A stretch of 64,000 bases of DNA from Cryptomeria japonica (Eukaryota > Streptophyta > Pinopsida > Cupressales > Cupressaceae), in contig NC_081407.1 of assembly GCF_030272615.1 (NCBI RefSeq), positions 378,260,266-378,324,265 of the forward strand. Reading direction: 5' to 3'. The position numbers and the translations under genes are program-made. Below are positions 1-10,424 of the stretch, piece by piece; position 1 is the first letter of the stretch, and each line of letters begins with the position of its first letter. Below the pieces are notes generated by a model, which saw only the letters and a list, made by a program, of their open reading frames with translations, was not told the DNA's origin and did not search any database.

Positions 1-1353
1 ACTTGACAAACAATCTCCTTTCTATCTATCAAATCACACATGCCACAACTAAGAGAGTTGTGGAGTTCACACCTGAGTCAGTTTTCATTAGAGACTTGGA
101 GACTAGAGCTATCATTGCGATAAAATTCCATGAGCACTATGAAGATTGTCAGAGAAAAGAAAAAGTCTTCTGTTAACTTGAAAACAAAGAGCTTGAAGAT
201 GATGATTCAAATTCTTTTCAGACATGCATGCAACCGAAGCTTGAAAATAACGATGAAGACATGCATAAAGAAGAATCCCTATAGTTTTCATTGCAGCTTG
301 GTGTCTCAAGTCTTATGATGATGACTTTCTATGTGGAGAAGATATTCTCATTCACCCATCATCGACAGTTCAAGATGAAAATTTTTTCAAGGAAATCAAA
401 GGTATAATACCTAGTGAACAATCTTGTATGGATATGCCCAATAGAGAAGGAAGCATAAGTAAAAGTTTGCAGAGATATTCTTTATCTTCAAAAATGGAGA
501 CGTTTACTGAATTTCTAGATCAGCCTCAAGTGAAAGAATTTGAACCATCGAGAATCCACTCTTTATCATGCATGTCACCTGAGTATAAAGTTTTCAAATT
601 TCATGAAGAGTGTGATGAAGAGGAATCATTGGGACAAGAGAGCACAAAAAGTAATGCAAATATCTATGTGAGGGTTGAATATGAAATCCATGTAGGTATA
701 TCAATAAATATCCCTATTTTTATGGAATTGCAATCTATGCCTTATGAAGTATTCAAGGTTCAAAGAAATCCTCCTTTTGAATATTTGGATCAAGAAGACA
801 TCCTTATTCAAGGGGATGGTTTTGGGAATTATACCGAAAATGCAGAGATAAATGAGGTAATGGATGATCTAATGAAGGAAATCAATGAAGTTAATTCTCA
901 TAATGTTTGTATTTCAGATTGTTGTTTGAAGGCTTCAAATGATGACTTCTCCTATAGTAAAAGTGCGTACCTCAATCCTTTGTTTTCAAATGAGCGTATT
1001 TATACAGATGATTTTCAAGATGAAATTCTTGAACATGATTCAATGGTTATGTCTAATCAAGTTTCTTCCCATCATAGATTATATGAAGGTTGTCTGATTT
1101 GTATTGTAAACCAGACTATCAGAGGGATCTTCAAATAGAGGATATGGGTATGCTTGAGAATATTTCACAAATTGTCAATAAAGTTCAAAGTGGTACCCCA
1201 ATACTTGAAGAGAGCCTACAAATTTATGATGAGAGATGGTTGTTTGGTTCACTGTCCAAATTTTTTTCTCATCTTATACATGTTGATCTTGCCAGCTCAC
1301 TAATCTTACAGGTTTCACATGGACGCTCACCATATTTTTGCACAGGTGCCTAG
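1..1353 (+). pseudogene. Copia-like protease tail plus decayed acidic ORF (left copy)
   Basis: The first 176 bases encode the C-terminal end of a Copia-type protease region (reading ...HYEDCQRKEKVFC, then TAA). They match the right-hand copy at 43409-43577. The frame continues as the same acidic ORF that is intact at 42221-43357. Compared with that copy, this one has lost one C in a run near 273-280 and has a 10-base deletion near 1105. The frame therefore breaks twice, leaving an open piece at 428-1138 and another at 1090-1353. The in-frame TAA after the protease is shared by both copies, so it predates the duplication. Function of the acidic part is unknown. This copy is surely non-coding. 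Confidence 0.8.
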
Positions 1354-1511
1354 TTCGGTCAGCCTATGAATGGTTTTGTATGAAGATCATGGAGAGCTTT
1401 GAGATGGGATTTGCCTACTATGTGCATAATTTAGTTATAAGTTTTGTTGTGTTCATCCCATTTTTGGTTTTTGTCCGATTTCTCTGGCTATTCCCTATGT
1501 TGTTTCTTCTT

Positions 1512-1580
1512 GACTCTGTTGCCCAATGGATAGTGCACTAGACTGCGAGCTAGAGATTTTGGGTTCATCCTACATCCTTT
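1512..1580 (+). other. tRNA-Arg-like relic, possibly a SINE head
   Basis: The sequence starts GACTCTG and has an A-box-like GCCCAATGGATAGTGC. A CTAG/CTAG anticodon-type stem follows, with loop CTGCGAG (anticodon would be GCG, Arg), and then a B-box-like GGGTTCATCC. The acceptor 3' strand is not found, so this is not a working tRNA gene. It could be the tRNA-derived head of a SINE or an old tRNA pseudogene. The same relic occurs inverted at 42004-42063 as part of the duplicated block. Confidence 0.4.
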
Positions 1581-1740
1581 GCAGTCCTTGTCCCCAGTCA
1601 TAGCTAGTTGTTGCCCCCATATTTGGGATACCTGAAATTTTAACTTCATATCAGTCTCAATGTTGAATGAAGGCCCAAATATGTGTCTATGTGCAAGCAA
1701 TGAGCATGTGATCTAAGGTCCTTGTTAGTCAAATTATGAA

Positions 1741-2200
1741 AAATGGAGGAATTTTGGAAGTTACAAATAATTAAGGTAAATAATTTCATATACATGTCCT
1801 TTGCATCATTATGTGTTATGTGGCCAATTTTCGTCTGAACCTAGTTCATAGTTTATCATATATTAAACTTTCAAATTTTGATGTCCCTTGCCCAAAAATG
1901 ATTAAAATCTCTCATCCTAGGTATTTTCATGAGGAATAAATTATTACCTTTTCTTATTTCCCTACCATAAATGTTTGCTTTAAATTTCAGAGCTTAATTT
2001 CTTACCATTTGAAAGTTATGGTTATTTTTCCTAAGTTTGCATATTAAATTTAAAATATTAAATTATTTTTCAAAAGATAATTTAATATTTTAAATTATTT
2101 TAATATTTGTGGTAATTTGAGGGAGAATTTTATCTTAAAATGTCATTTCCATTTCCCCTTTGTTCTCCTTCATGTTCGATGGTTTTTGAGGTCAAGATCA
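1741..2200. other. AT-rich stretch of arm A, no gene
   Basis: No coding signal is visible. A small AT palindrome (TTTAAAATATTAAAT type) lies near 2045-2105. The base run at 2185-2189 (TTTGA) is the unoccupied target site that, in arm A', was used by the solo LTR. Confidence 0.7.
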
Positions 2201-2217
2201 TAGTGTTTGTAAGAGAA

Positions 2218-2386
2218 GGTTAAGGATGCTTCATTTTCGAGCATTCTTAACCCATATTCATAACTTCAAAAGGAAAAAGGTTAAGAATTCTCCAAAATGA
2301 AGCATTTCTAACCTTATTTCCTAACCTTGAGGGACTTCTTTGTCAAGAAGGTTAGAAATTCTCCATTTTTGAGCATTCTTTACCTT
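2218..2386 (+). repeat. Three tandem imperfect hairpins
   Basis: Three related self-complementary units lie at 2218-2252, 2277-2315 and 2348-2386. The first has stem GGTTAAGGATGCT pairing with AGCATTCTTAACC around a 9-base loop. The others carry the same GGTTA...TAACC logic with AATGAAGC or GAGCATTC cores. Unit spacing is about 60-70 bp. The array is present in inverted form at 37064-37233. Confidence 0.65.
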
Positions 2387-2450
2387 CTCCATAAGAGATA
2401 TAAAAAAAAGTTCTAAAATGAAATGCAGTCTCATGGAATTACGCAGTATG

Positions 2451-2620
2451 AAGAATGTGGAAGCACAGACAGAACCCATGAACTCTTTACCAAAATGCTT
2501 CAATAGAGACGTCCCCTCATGAATGAAAAAAAAGGATTTCAGAATGTGCACAAAATGGATTTTGCATGCAAGCTTTCAAAATATTTGAATCAATGAAGCA
2601 CTCTAGAATATATTTCAAAT
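2451..2620 (+). pseudogene. PPR protein relic
   Basis: Reading across a frameshift gives THELFTKMLQRD and then, in another frame, CAQNGFCMQAFKIFESMK. This is the usual order of a plant pentatricopeptide repeat unit (ELFxxMPxRD...WNAMIxGYAQNGFxxxAxxxFxxM). It has stops and frameshifts and covers only about one and a half repeats. It is duplicated in arm A' at 36830-36995. Related relics occur at 46091-46447 and 60770-61045. Confidence 0.5.
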
Positions 2621-2639
2621 AAACGAACACAATGACAAA

Positions 2640-3456
2640 TCTGTTTACCACCAGGTTCCTTATCTTTTTTGTTGCATTCACCAAATTTTAAATCAATAGT
2701 TTTATCAGAAAAAGGTTGGTTTTGGGAATAATAGCTGTTATTGTAGAAACATTAGTATGAGTTGATGACACCCTTCTTTTTACTCTCTTGAACATCTACA
2801 AATTTAAGTAAAAATCAGTAAGAAATCAAGATAGTGGTTGGGAAAGTTCTTCACAACCTAAAATTAGATGAGTTTGATATTATGTTTTGTATGCTTTTGT
2901 ATAAATAATTGTTTGAGGTGGATTTGGAGGAATTTCAAAAAAAATGGCAAAATAATCTAGCAATTTGTAGAAAGAAACTCAACATTAAATAGGTAAAGGA
3001 AAATTATTTATCTTTATATATACATTTGAATAGAGATGAATTCAAAACCAAATTCTTGATCATGAGCATAATTCTCAATTAGGCCACAAGCCAAGAGGTA
3101 CCTCATTGTTTCAAGTCATAGAACATCTTGTATTGTTTTAGCTTAGTAAGTTTTGATCAATATTTTCTTCTTGACACAAATGCAGTCGATCTTAGTTTAG
3201 GATCTATATTGCCTAGAATATTAGCAGCAAAATTTGGAGCTAACGTCACATCAACTGAAGAATCATTTTGTAGTTGTTGCACAGATATATTTTTCTCTGT
3301 TATTGTAATTGAGCACTAATATGACAATCAATCACATTTTATTGCTCATCAATAAGTGATCTTGACATAGCATGTAAATCTTTGTAATCTTGCATTTACT
3401 TTTATATAGGGTTAATCCTCTTTGTCATAAATAAAGAATAAAAAATTGGAAAAAAA

Positions 3457-3496
<40 letters not shown>

Positions 3497-4370
3497 AAGC
3501 ATAAATTTCAAGACATCATAAATAAAAAGAAGATGAATACAAATATTATGCAAGTAATCTCCAACAAATTAATAGCATGTAAAACTTGTCATTTTAATAT
3601 TGTAATAGAAGTGATAAATGTAATAAGAGAAGTACCTAAGATTTTTTTTTCTCTATTTTTATTATTTTTAAATGTTAAAAAAATAATGATTGTTTGAATT
3701 GGTTGATTATTATTAATTTTTTTATAAAAATGAAATGCAAGTTTTGAAGTTATATAATTTTGAAATAGAAATAGTCAATTTAATTTTAATTATAATTGTG
3801 ACTTAGGTTAAAATTATATGTATTGTAATTTGATTTTGAGAAATGAGGTTGCATAGGAAATATTAAGAATTGTATTCTACTTAAGTCTTAGATTATTAAA
3901 TTACATGAGCACAACCTTAAGCCAACTAAAATAAATCATTTTAATATTATAATAAGAAGATATAGATAACATAAAAGACAAGAAAATACAACAGAGATAG
4001 TACTCAGTGAAAAATACTTAAATCTAGTGAATATCCCTTTCTTTTTAATCACGCAAAAGTGACACCCATTACAAAAAAATAGGCATCATTAAATTAAAAA
4101 AAATAGTGAATCGATTAAGAAGCTAATATTATATAGATATACAAAATAAAAAATAAATCAAATGTATAATACTAATTTATAATTGCATCATTTACGAGTG
4201 CTTAAAATAGGAATATCCAAAAAAAATTGTACAATTTTAAGTTGAGGGTTATGTTTCTAGAAAACATATGATTCCTAGACAACACATTATAAGAGATATG
4301 GGGAACTAGAATTTAGACCATACTGAAATATTTTAATAAGTGAAGAAAAAATTCAATGAAATCAAACTCT
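2640..4370. repeat. Dispersed repeat R, copy 1
   Basis: This non-coding, AT-rich sequence matches 10425-12190 in the same orientation, and its 3' half also matches 12830-13455 plus 26169-26620. A short coding-like relic around 2850-3085 (VDLEEFQKKWQNNLAIC) is shared with copy 2 at 10655-10920, including an in-frame stop after KKLNIK. The family is not recognised, and no terminal repeats were found. A (TA)n tract interrupts it. Confidence 0.6.
3459..3492. repeat. (TA)n microsatellite
   Basis: About 17 uninterrupted TA dinucleotides inside repeat R copy 1. The tract is absent from copy 2 at the matching place (near 11160-11175). Confidence 0.95.
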
Positions 4371-4832
4371 TTGTACTCTTGTAGGAGGTTAGACAAGTTG
4401 TTTTGTAGTTTGTAGCAGTAATAAAGTTCTAGAGGAATTTAGAGAGAAGTATTCTTGTAACCCATTTGAAGGAATAACACAAGCATTGTTCTCTTTGGTG
4501 TGGTTTTTTTCCCACAAGGCTCTCACCATGCCAATCACATTTTCTTGAAATATTCTAAAGTATTTTTAACAAACCCATCCTATTCTTATGTTGCAATCAT
4601 AATATTTCATGAGGTAACAACAACTATGAGTTTTAATGGATGCTTTCATTAAAGGAGTTGTTGCGTATCCTTCCTCAATTGTGTAAACTACTTTATGTAA
4701 AAATTTATTGGATTTATGTCTTAAGACTGAAATCTAAACTTAATTATTATTATAATGACATCAAGCAAACAATAAGGTAAAGAAAAATCGAAGCCAAGCA
4801 AAACCTTAGACAAAAGACGTTTGGTGATTATA
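4371..4832. other. No gene; possible Copia LTR remnant
   Basis: Around 4390-4550 the + strand reads like the R-U5 part of a plant Copia LTR: AATAAAG, then TTGTAACCC, then GTGTGGTTTTTTTCCCACAAGG. No matching second LTR, PBS or TG...CA ends could be fixed. The rest shows nothing beyond AT-rich sequence. Confidence 0.3.
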
Positions 4833-5679
4833 TTAAGGAAAATCAAATCCTAAACAGAATAGTATTAAGAAAAACCTCCTATCCTCTTGTCCTTTGTGGG
4901 AGGGACAAGAGGATAGGAGGTTTTCCTTAATACTGTTATGTATTCTATGCACCCCAATAATAGGTGAGCCCTCCCTATCCCTGAAGATCCTATTATTTCT
5001 CTCCTTCCATAGACCCAAATAAATGTGAGGCATCATGCAACTCCAGAGTACTCTAAGAGAGGCATTTCCGGAGTGACAAACCCATTGGAACTAACAATCC
5101 CTGATATTACTCGACTAAAGCCAACATAACTCGCACAGCTTAAAGAAGAAGACCCAAACTTAAATAGAAAATAGGCAATGTAGGAGGATGTTGTTAGCAT
5201 TCTCCGCATTCTCTTTATATAGGAAACATATGTTGGGGACAACCATACCTCTTTTACAAAGATTGCCAATGGTTAGAACCTTCTCCTGGATAAAGAGCAA
5301 GAAAAAATATATCAATTGTGGTGATCAAGAAATTGTTCCAGATACCAGCCCAAAAGGGGGCCAGAGACAAGGACTTAGTGATGATCTGAAAAATCATTAG
5401 CAATAGAGAAGACCCCATAGGGCGATTTACTCCAAAAAAAATTATCAACAACATGAAACAAGGGAGTATGAATCTGTGAAAGCCACTCCTAGATAGGTAA
5501 AAGGGAGGAATAAATACTAACAAGATCAATCCACACTCCCTCACGAATATAATTAGCAACCCAGACACCAACAAGTCTAATACATTTGTTCTTGAGACTG
5601 TCCACCCATGAGAAGATGGATAAGGAACCGTCCCCTGCCCAACAGTCATCCTAGAAGTGTAGATTTCTACCATCTCCAA
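4833..5679 (-). pseudogene. LINE C-terminal zf-RVT-like relic
   Basis: Fragments such as FWAGIWNNFLI (near 5340) and LWKERNNRIFRD (about 4970-5015) resemble the C-terminal zf-RVT region of plant LINEs. In intact elements that region ends with a WKERNxRIF block. It sits directly downstream of the RT relic in the same orientation. Frames are interrupted, and the last part overlaps the hairpin at 4861-4934. Confidence 0.55.
4861..4934. repeat. Near-perfect 32-bp hairpin at the LINE tail
   Basis: Arms 4861-4892 and 4903-4934 are reverse complements with one mismatch around a 10-base loop (TTTGTGGGAG). The right arm corresponds to the LINE C-terminal region, and the left arm looks like a templated fold-back copy of it. 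Confidence 0.85.
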
Positions 5680-5967
5680 GATACCATCTCATCCCTTGAG
5701 AAATAATAACCTTCTAATTGAAAAAATTCTTCCACATATCACATGCCGCAAATGGAAATAGGTAATTCTCCAAGGCATCTTCAATTCCCTAAATATGATA
5801 TTTGTGATGGAATATAGAGATCCATTCATTATCCTCTTTAAGACATATACATAATTATTTGGATAACACAACTATGTTTAAATCTTGCATCTGTCTGAGG
5901 GCTAGGCCACCAAGATTTTTAGGGAGAACACCTATTCCCATGAAGGAATATGCAATTTATTGTTACT

Positions 5968-7200
5968 TTAAGACCTAGACCACAAAAAGGTCTTTCGAAT
6001 CTTTTCCATGCACTCCACAAATTTCACTAGGACTTTAAATAAATTCTTGGCATAATTCAGAAGCAATGGGTATTTTATAAGGAGTTTACCAACTTGGCTA
6101 AGGAGGGCACCTTTCCACCCTACCAACTTCTTATAAAATCTATCAATAATACTTGACCAAAATGTCTTCGGAGGACCAAGGCATAGAGGTAGGCCCAAAT
6201 AAGTATCTGATAGAGTGCCAATTTTAAACCCCAAAATTTCAGCAATTTTATTCTATCTATAAGTAGGGGTGTTGAGGAAGAAGATAGAGATTTTGGGTAA
6301 GCTTATCCTCTATCCAGATCCTCTTTCATATAGGGACAAAATGGCCTTCAATACTTTATCTTTCCTAACATAACTCTCTCCAATAAGGACAGTATCATAA
6401 AAAAATTATGGGAACACACAAGATATTGAGAGGAACGCTTAAGGCCTTTTAAATTGCCCATTCTGATACCCTGTTGGATAACCTTACTCAGAGCTTCACT
6501 CATTAAGATGAAGACAAAGGTGGACAGAGGATCACCCTACTGAATACCTCTAGAGGCAGAGAAAAAACCAGAGGGGGAACCATTAAAGAAGACAAAAAAA
6601 TTCAGCATAGATATGCATTGTTCAACCAACTGAAAAAAATGACTATAAAAACTAAAAGCATGTAAGACACTTATCAAAATCTGGCAATTAACCCGATCAT
6701 AGGCCTTCAAAAGATCGATCTTGAGAAGGAAACCAACGTTATTAAAAAAAGAGAATAGACATTTTCATCAACCACAATAATAGAATCCAAAACCTGTCGG
6801 CCAGGGATGAAACCATTTTGATGTCTGGAAATCAACATAGGCATGATAGCTTTGAGTCTGAAAACTAGAATCTTAGAGATAATCTTATAAATCGACTTAC
6901 ACAAACTAATGGATCTGAAATCTTGAAAGTTTCTATCATTAGGTCTTTCAGGGATAAAAACAAAAAAGGCGACATTCAACTCTTTGAAAAGAGAACTGGA
7001 ACCAAATAACTCTCTAGCAACATCAAAAACATCATTACCAACAATCTACCAATACATTTGGAAAAAATAAACATCAGAAAACCATATGAGCTTGGAACTT
7101 TGTTCCCTTCAAAGGAGAAAGTAGCTTTATTAACCTCTACAAAACTCAGGATTCTGGTAAGCTCCTTGTTTATCTCCAAGGTGACCTTAAGCAAAACCTC
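5968..7200 (-). pseudogene. LINE reverse transcriptase relic
   Basis: Recognisable RT blocks occur in order. NKATFSFEGNKVPSSYGF lies near 7100, and DFRSISLCKSIYKIISKIL with HQNGFIPGRQVLDSI at 6780-6920. DLLKAYDRVN is near 6700. RGIQ, a stop, then GDPLSTFVFILM lies near 6490-6560. The FADD catalytic block near 6380-6410 is not intact. The stop in the RGIxQGDP block is TAG. The piece from 6234 down to 5968 (DTYLGLPLCLGPPKTFWSSI, then GWKGALLSQVGK) follows the RT core as in other plant LINEs. Confidence 0.75.
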
Positions 7201-7553
7201 CTAAAGAATATTCTCTAGGGCCTGAAGATCCAGAGGACCATCCTCAAAGAGGAGGGAGGAGAATAAATCGATGGCCTCCTTAGAAAAATCCTACTTCTTA
7301 TGCACCCACTAGTTGTTAACCTATAACTTCTTAATTCTATTGGTCGCTCTATGTTTCATAGTGGTCATATGAAAAAATTTAGTATTCTTGTCCCCACTTT
7401 TAAGCCATACAACTCTGGATCTCTGTTTCCAATATTCCTCTTCCTTAGAAATAATGTCATGAAGCTTATTCAATAGTTTAATATCTTTATCCATGATTCT
7501 AGGCTTGTATCCCAACCCCTGACTAAGAAATTGAATATCATCCAACTCCTTCT

Positions 7554-8470
7554 TTATGTTTTCCTTTTGCTGAAAAATATTCCCGAACACAGATTTGTTC
7601 CACTATAGAATATTGGATTTAACATTTGACAATTTGTTAACAATTCTATATATACCAGTCCCCTGAATAATAATGTCCCACCATTCTGAAATCTTATCCT
7701 GAAGTTCCAGATTGATGGTCCACATTTTCTCAAATCTAAAGGGAAAGGATCTTCTACCATAAAGGGGCAGCATATTCAGGATAATCAGGAAATGGTCCGA
7801 TCCAATTCTAGAGAGATAGGACAAGGTACAAGAATTTTTGTAAGCCAATTTGGCAAAATTAGACCTCGATCAAGTTTGACCTGAATAAGGTCTGATCCAC
7901 TCCTTCTATTAGACCATGTAAATGACCACCAATAAGATCTAGGTCCAATAAACAAAGAGCATTGATCATATCAAGAAGATCTTGTTTAGTTTCCTTAGAG
8001 ATTAGAGCACCACCCATTTTCTCTCCGCTACAAAGAGGAGTATTAAAATCCCCCTTAAGAATCCATCTATCATTCGGGAAAGAAAGTCTAGCCTAACTCA
8101 AGGAACCCCAAAGATTTCTCCTGGCACTTATCCCATTGGGGGCATAAATATTAGATAAAATCCATGAATAACCATCCTTGAGACCAGTGAATCTAGTAGC
8201 AATATAATTAGCACAAGTAAGAACTACCATACCTCGAAGGATCCTCATGTTTCATAGAGTGGCTAAGCCACCTGGGGCTCCATCTGCATCAGAGCAATGA
8301 ACAACACAATCTTTAAAAATGGCTAACTTGATTTTCTCCACTCTTCTAGAAGGCATCTTTGTCTCCTGAATGAGACAAATATCCGGTTTATGATCTCTTA
8401 CAATATTGGAAAGGAGATCATGTTTTTGGGGGTGATTAAGCCCTATAATATTTGATGAGATGATTTTCAT
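7554..8470 (-). pseudogene. LINE APE-type endonuclease relic
   Basis: The minus-strand piece starting at 8470 reads MKIISSNIIGLNHPQKHDLL, then PDICLIQETKM. This matches the N-terminal blocks of the AP-endonuclease domain (normally KIISWNxRGLN and LQETK). Near 7800 the C-terminal block RIGSDHFLIIL keeps the SDH motif. The tryptophan of the first block is replaced by serine, and the middle is broken by stops and frameshifts, so cleavage activity is not expected. Confidence 0.75.
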
Positions 8471-9049
8471 TTGATAGGGGAGGGGGATCTAATCCACATA
8501 TCCTAAACAGTTCTCTAAACCCCATCTACAATAGCGGCTTTAGTTAGCCTATCCTTGCATACACTATTTGGTAGTCTTCCCACCCCTTTAGGTTCATACC
8601 CACAATCCATCCCCTGTCGTTTTTTGGTTGTGACACCCAAAGCTCCCAGTGTTGAGACATTGGTAATAGGAGATGGTGGACTCCTTCTTCGATTCCTGGA
8701 TTTGACTTGAGTAAAAGGATTGCATATCTCTGAAATATCCATAGGGATATCAATCACCGTCTCCCATCAACTTTCTCAAGATTATCCTACTCCATATTCC
8801 TACTCATATCAATAACCAACTAAATGGGGGTTTCTACAGTCACCCCATTATCCTTTTGAACAGAATCCTCAATATTAACTTTGGGGTCAACCTATGGTGG
8901 AATAGAAATCATTTCCTTAACATTCCCATTCGAGCTTTATTTATCTGGCACATCTGAAGATTCTTTCTTCTACAATGCATCACTAATTTCCCCCATAGGA
9001 GGAACCTGTTGGTTCTGGCCGCTACCCTGACCCTCAACTTTCTTTTTCC

Positions 9050-9905
9050 AGATCTTTTTTGGTTTTGGTTTAGCTAAAAATTACTTTGCCTAGTGACCCA
9101 CTTTTTTATAGTGAAAAGAAGCAAAAGGAATAGATTCATATTCCACCTTCTGCACCCATAAGACAATTTTTGAGCTGAGTGTGATATCAGACGGTAAATC
9201 AACAACTTGTTTTACATTGAAACACAACCGACCCTAGACGAGCCTCTTTTTCATTGCAGTCATCGGATCCACCGATAGAATCTCACCAAAGCAAGCCGCT
9301 AGACCTACAAAGATCACCTCATCACAGTACTCCAAAGGGAGTCCAAGAAGACAGACTGAAATGGGTGCCTCATTGCACTCCCAAGATAGGATTAAAACCA
9401 GGTTTCCATTTCTTTAAGGCAAGGGAGGTTTTACCCAACATCCAAGGACCCTCTGCAAGGACAGATCTAAGATCCTCATCACATACAAAGGAGAAGGAGA
9501 AAAATTTATTACCCATTGCCACCACATCAATCTGACCTTTCCCTTTCCATTTTCGGGCAACCCATTCCCTAACTGATTCAATATTAGGGCGGGGGCCAAC
9601 AAAATTGCCAACTAGAACCGACTCCATATTAGAAATATTTCTCTCCACAATGTAGTCTAATATGGAAATCAAGCAAGTACCTGAGCTAGGGTCCACTTTG
9701 TGAGGAACATGAGAAAGAGCTTTACCTTTAAGCCTGGATCAAAAATGACCTGACCACAATTGGTTTCAGTCCAACGAGGGTGAAAAATCTATTGATGAGG
9801 ATTTGGGCCCCTCCACAACATGCTTCCCAGAAGTAGAGGAATATTTTCCATTTGCCGCGATATGTCGAGTCCCACCATCCCAAACCCCGTGAACACTGTC
9901 ACTAT
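9050..9905 (-). pseudogene. LINE ORF1 relic (DUF4283-like plus decayed zinc knuckle)
   Basis: The open piece at 9370-9696 reads LVGNFVGPRPNIESVREWVARKW, then FSFVCDEDLRSVLAEGPWML. This is the DUF4283 pattern found at the front of plant LINE ORF1 (an RNA-binding gag-like protein). Further 3' (about 9060-9150) comes FHYKKVGH followed by stops, a CCHC knuckle that has lost its cysteines. The knuckle is followed by a lysine-rich tract. The frame is broken in several places. Confidence 0.65.
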
Positions 9906-10424
9906 TGTGTAATTAATTTTATTTCTAGCATTGTTATCTTTTTAATTCAGTTTGTTGTTTTGAGTTTATTTCTATCCACAACTAATACAATAGCTTAGAA
10001 GGCTTCCATAGTGCATATATTTTGATGGCTCATTTCAAGTTCATGTTCTTAGGTTGACAATTAAATGTAGATTCTAGTTCATGAAGGGTTGATGAGTGTG
10101 GATAAAAATCCTCGAGTTGTGAATTAGTATCCCAAACTCAATTGCAAACAAAAAGATTAACACATAGCATTTTTCATGAACAACTTTTTTTTTCTTTCAT
10201 GCTTCTCTTTCTTATGTATTTAATGTCAATGCTCAGTTGAATATGCCCCTTGGTTTAGAGATGGGTGGTTGTTTAAATTCCTCTAGAAGTATTGAAAACC
10301 TTAGAAAATTTTATGAAAATGTTAGGGTATCCACTTGGAGATGTGTCTAATGCTTCACAAATTCATGTTAAAATAAGTAAGGGCTTAGGCAAAAACAATA
10401 ATCGTTGAGTGTCACTACTCAAAC
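9906..10424. other. No recognisable feature
   Basis: AT-rich sequence between the 5' end of the LINE and repeat R copy 2. No ORF, RNA gene or repeat structure was identified. Confidence 0.6.

Larger units (their letters stand above)
1..2946 (+). repeat. Arm A of a long duplicated block
   Basis: This stretch matches 36501-43577 in reverse complement across its full length. The only large difference is a solo LTR (37266-41384) present in the other copy. Net lengths agree closely: 2,946 bp here against about 2,953 bp there once the LTR and one target duplication are removed. The copy begins off the left edge of the window, inside a Copia protease, and its far end corresponds to the base next to the N gap. 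It contains the protease tail, an acidic ORF relic, a tRNA-like relic, three hairpins and a PPR relic. Seen directly by alignment; percent identity was not computed. Confidence 0.9.
4833..9905 (-). mobile_element. Dead non-LTR retrotransposon (plant L1-type LINE)
   Basis: On the minus strand the order is ORF1, endonuclease, reverse transcriptase and a C-terminal zf-RVT-type region, the usual order of a plant L1-clade LINE. Every domain is broken by stops and frameshifts, so no product is possible. The 5' end is placed near 9905, where ORF1-like sequence ends. The 3' end is near 4833-4934, where a hairpin starts. No target duplication or poly(A) tail was identified. Repeat R copies lie on both sides. 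Confidence 0.8.
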
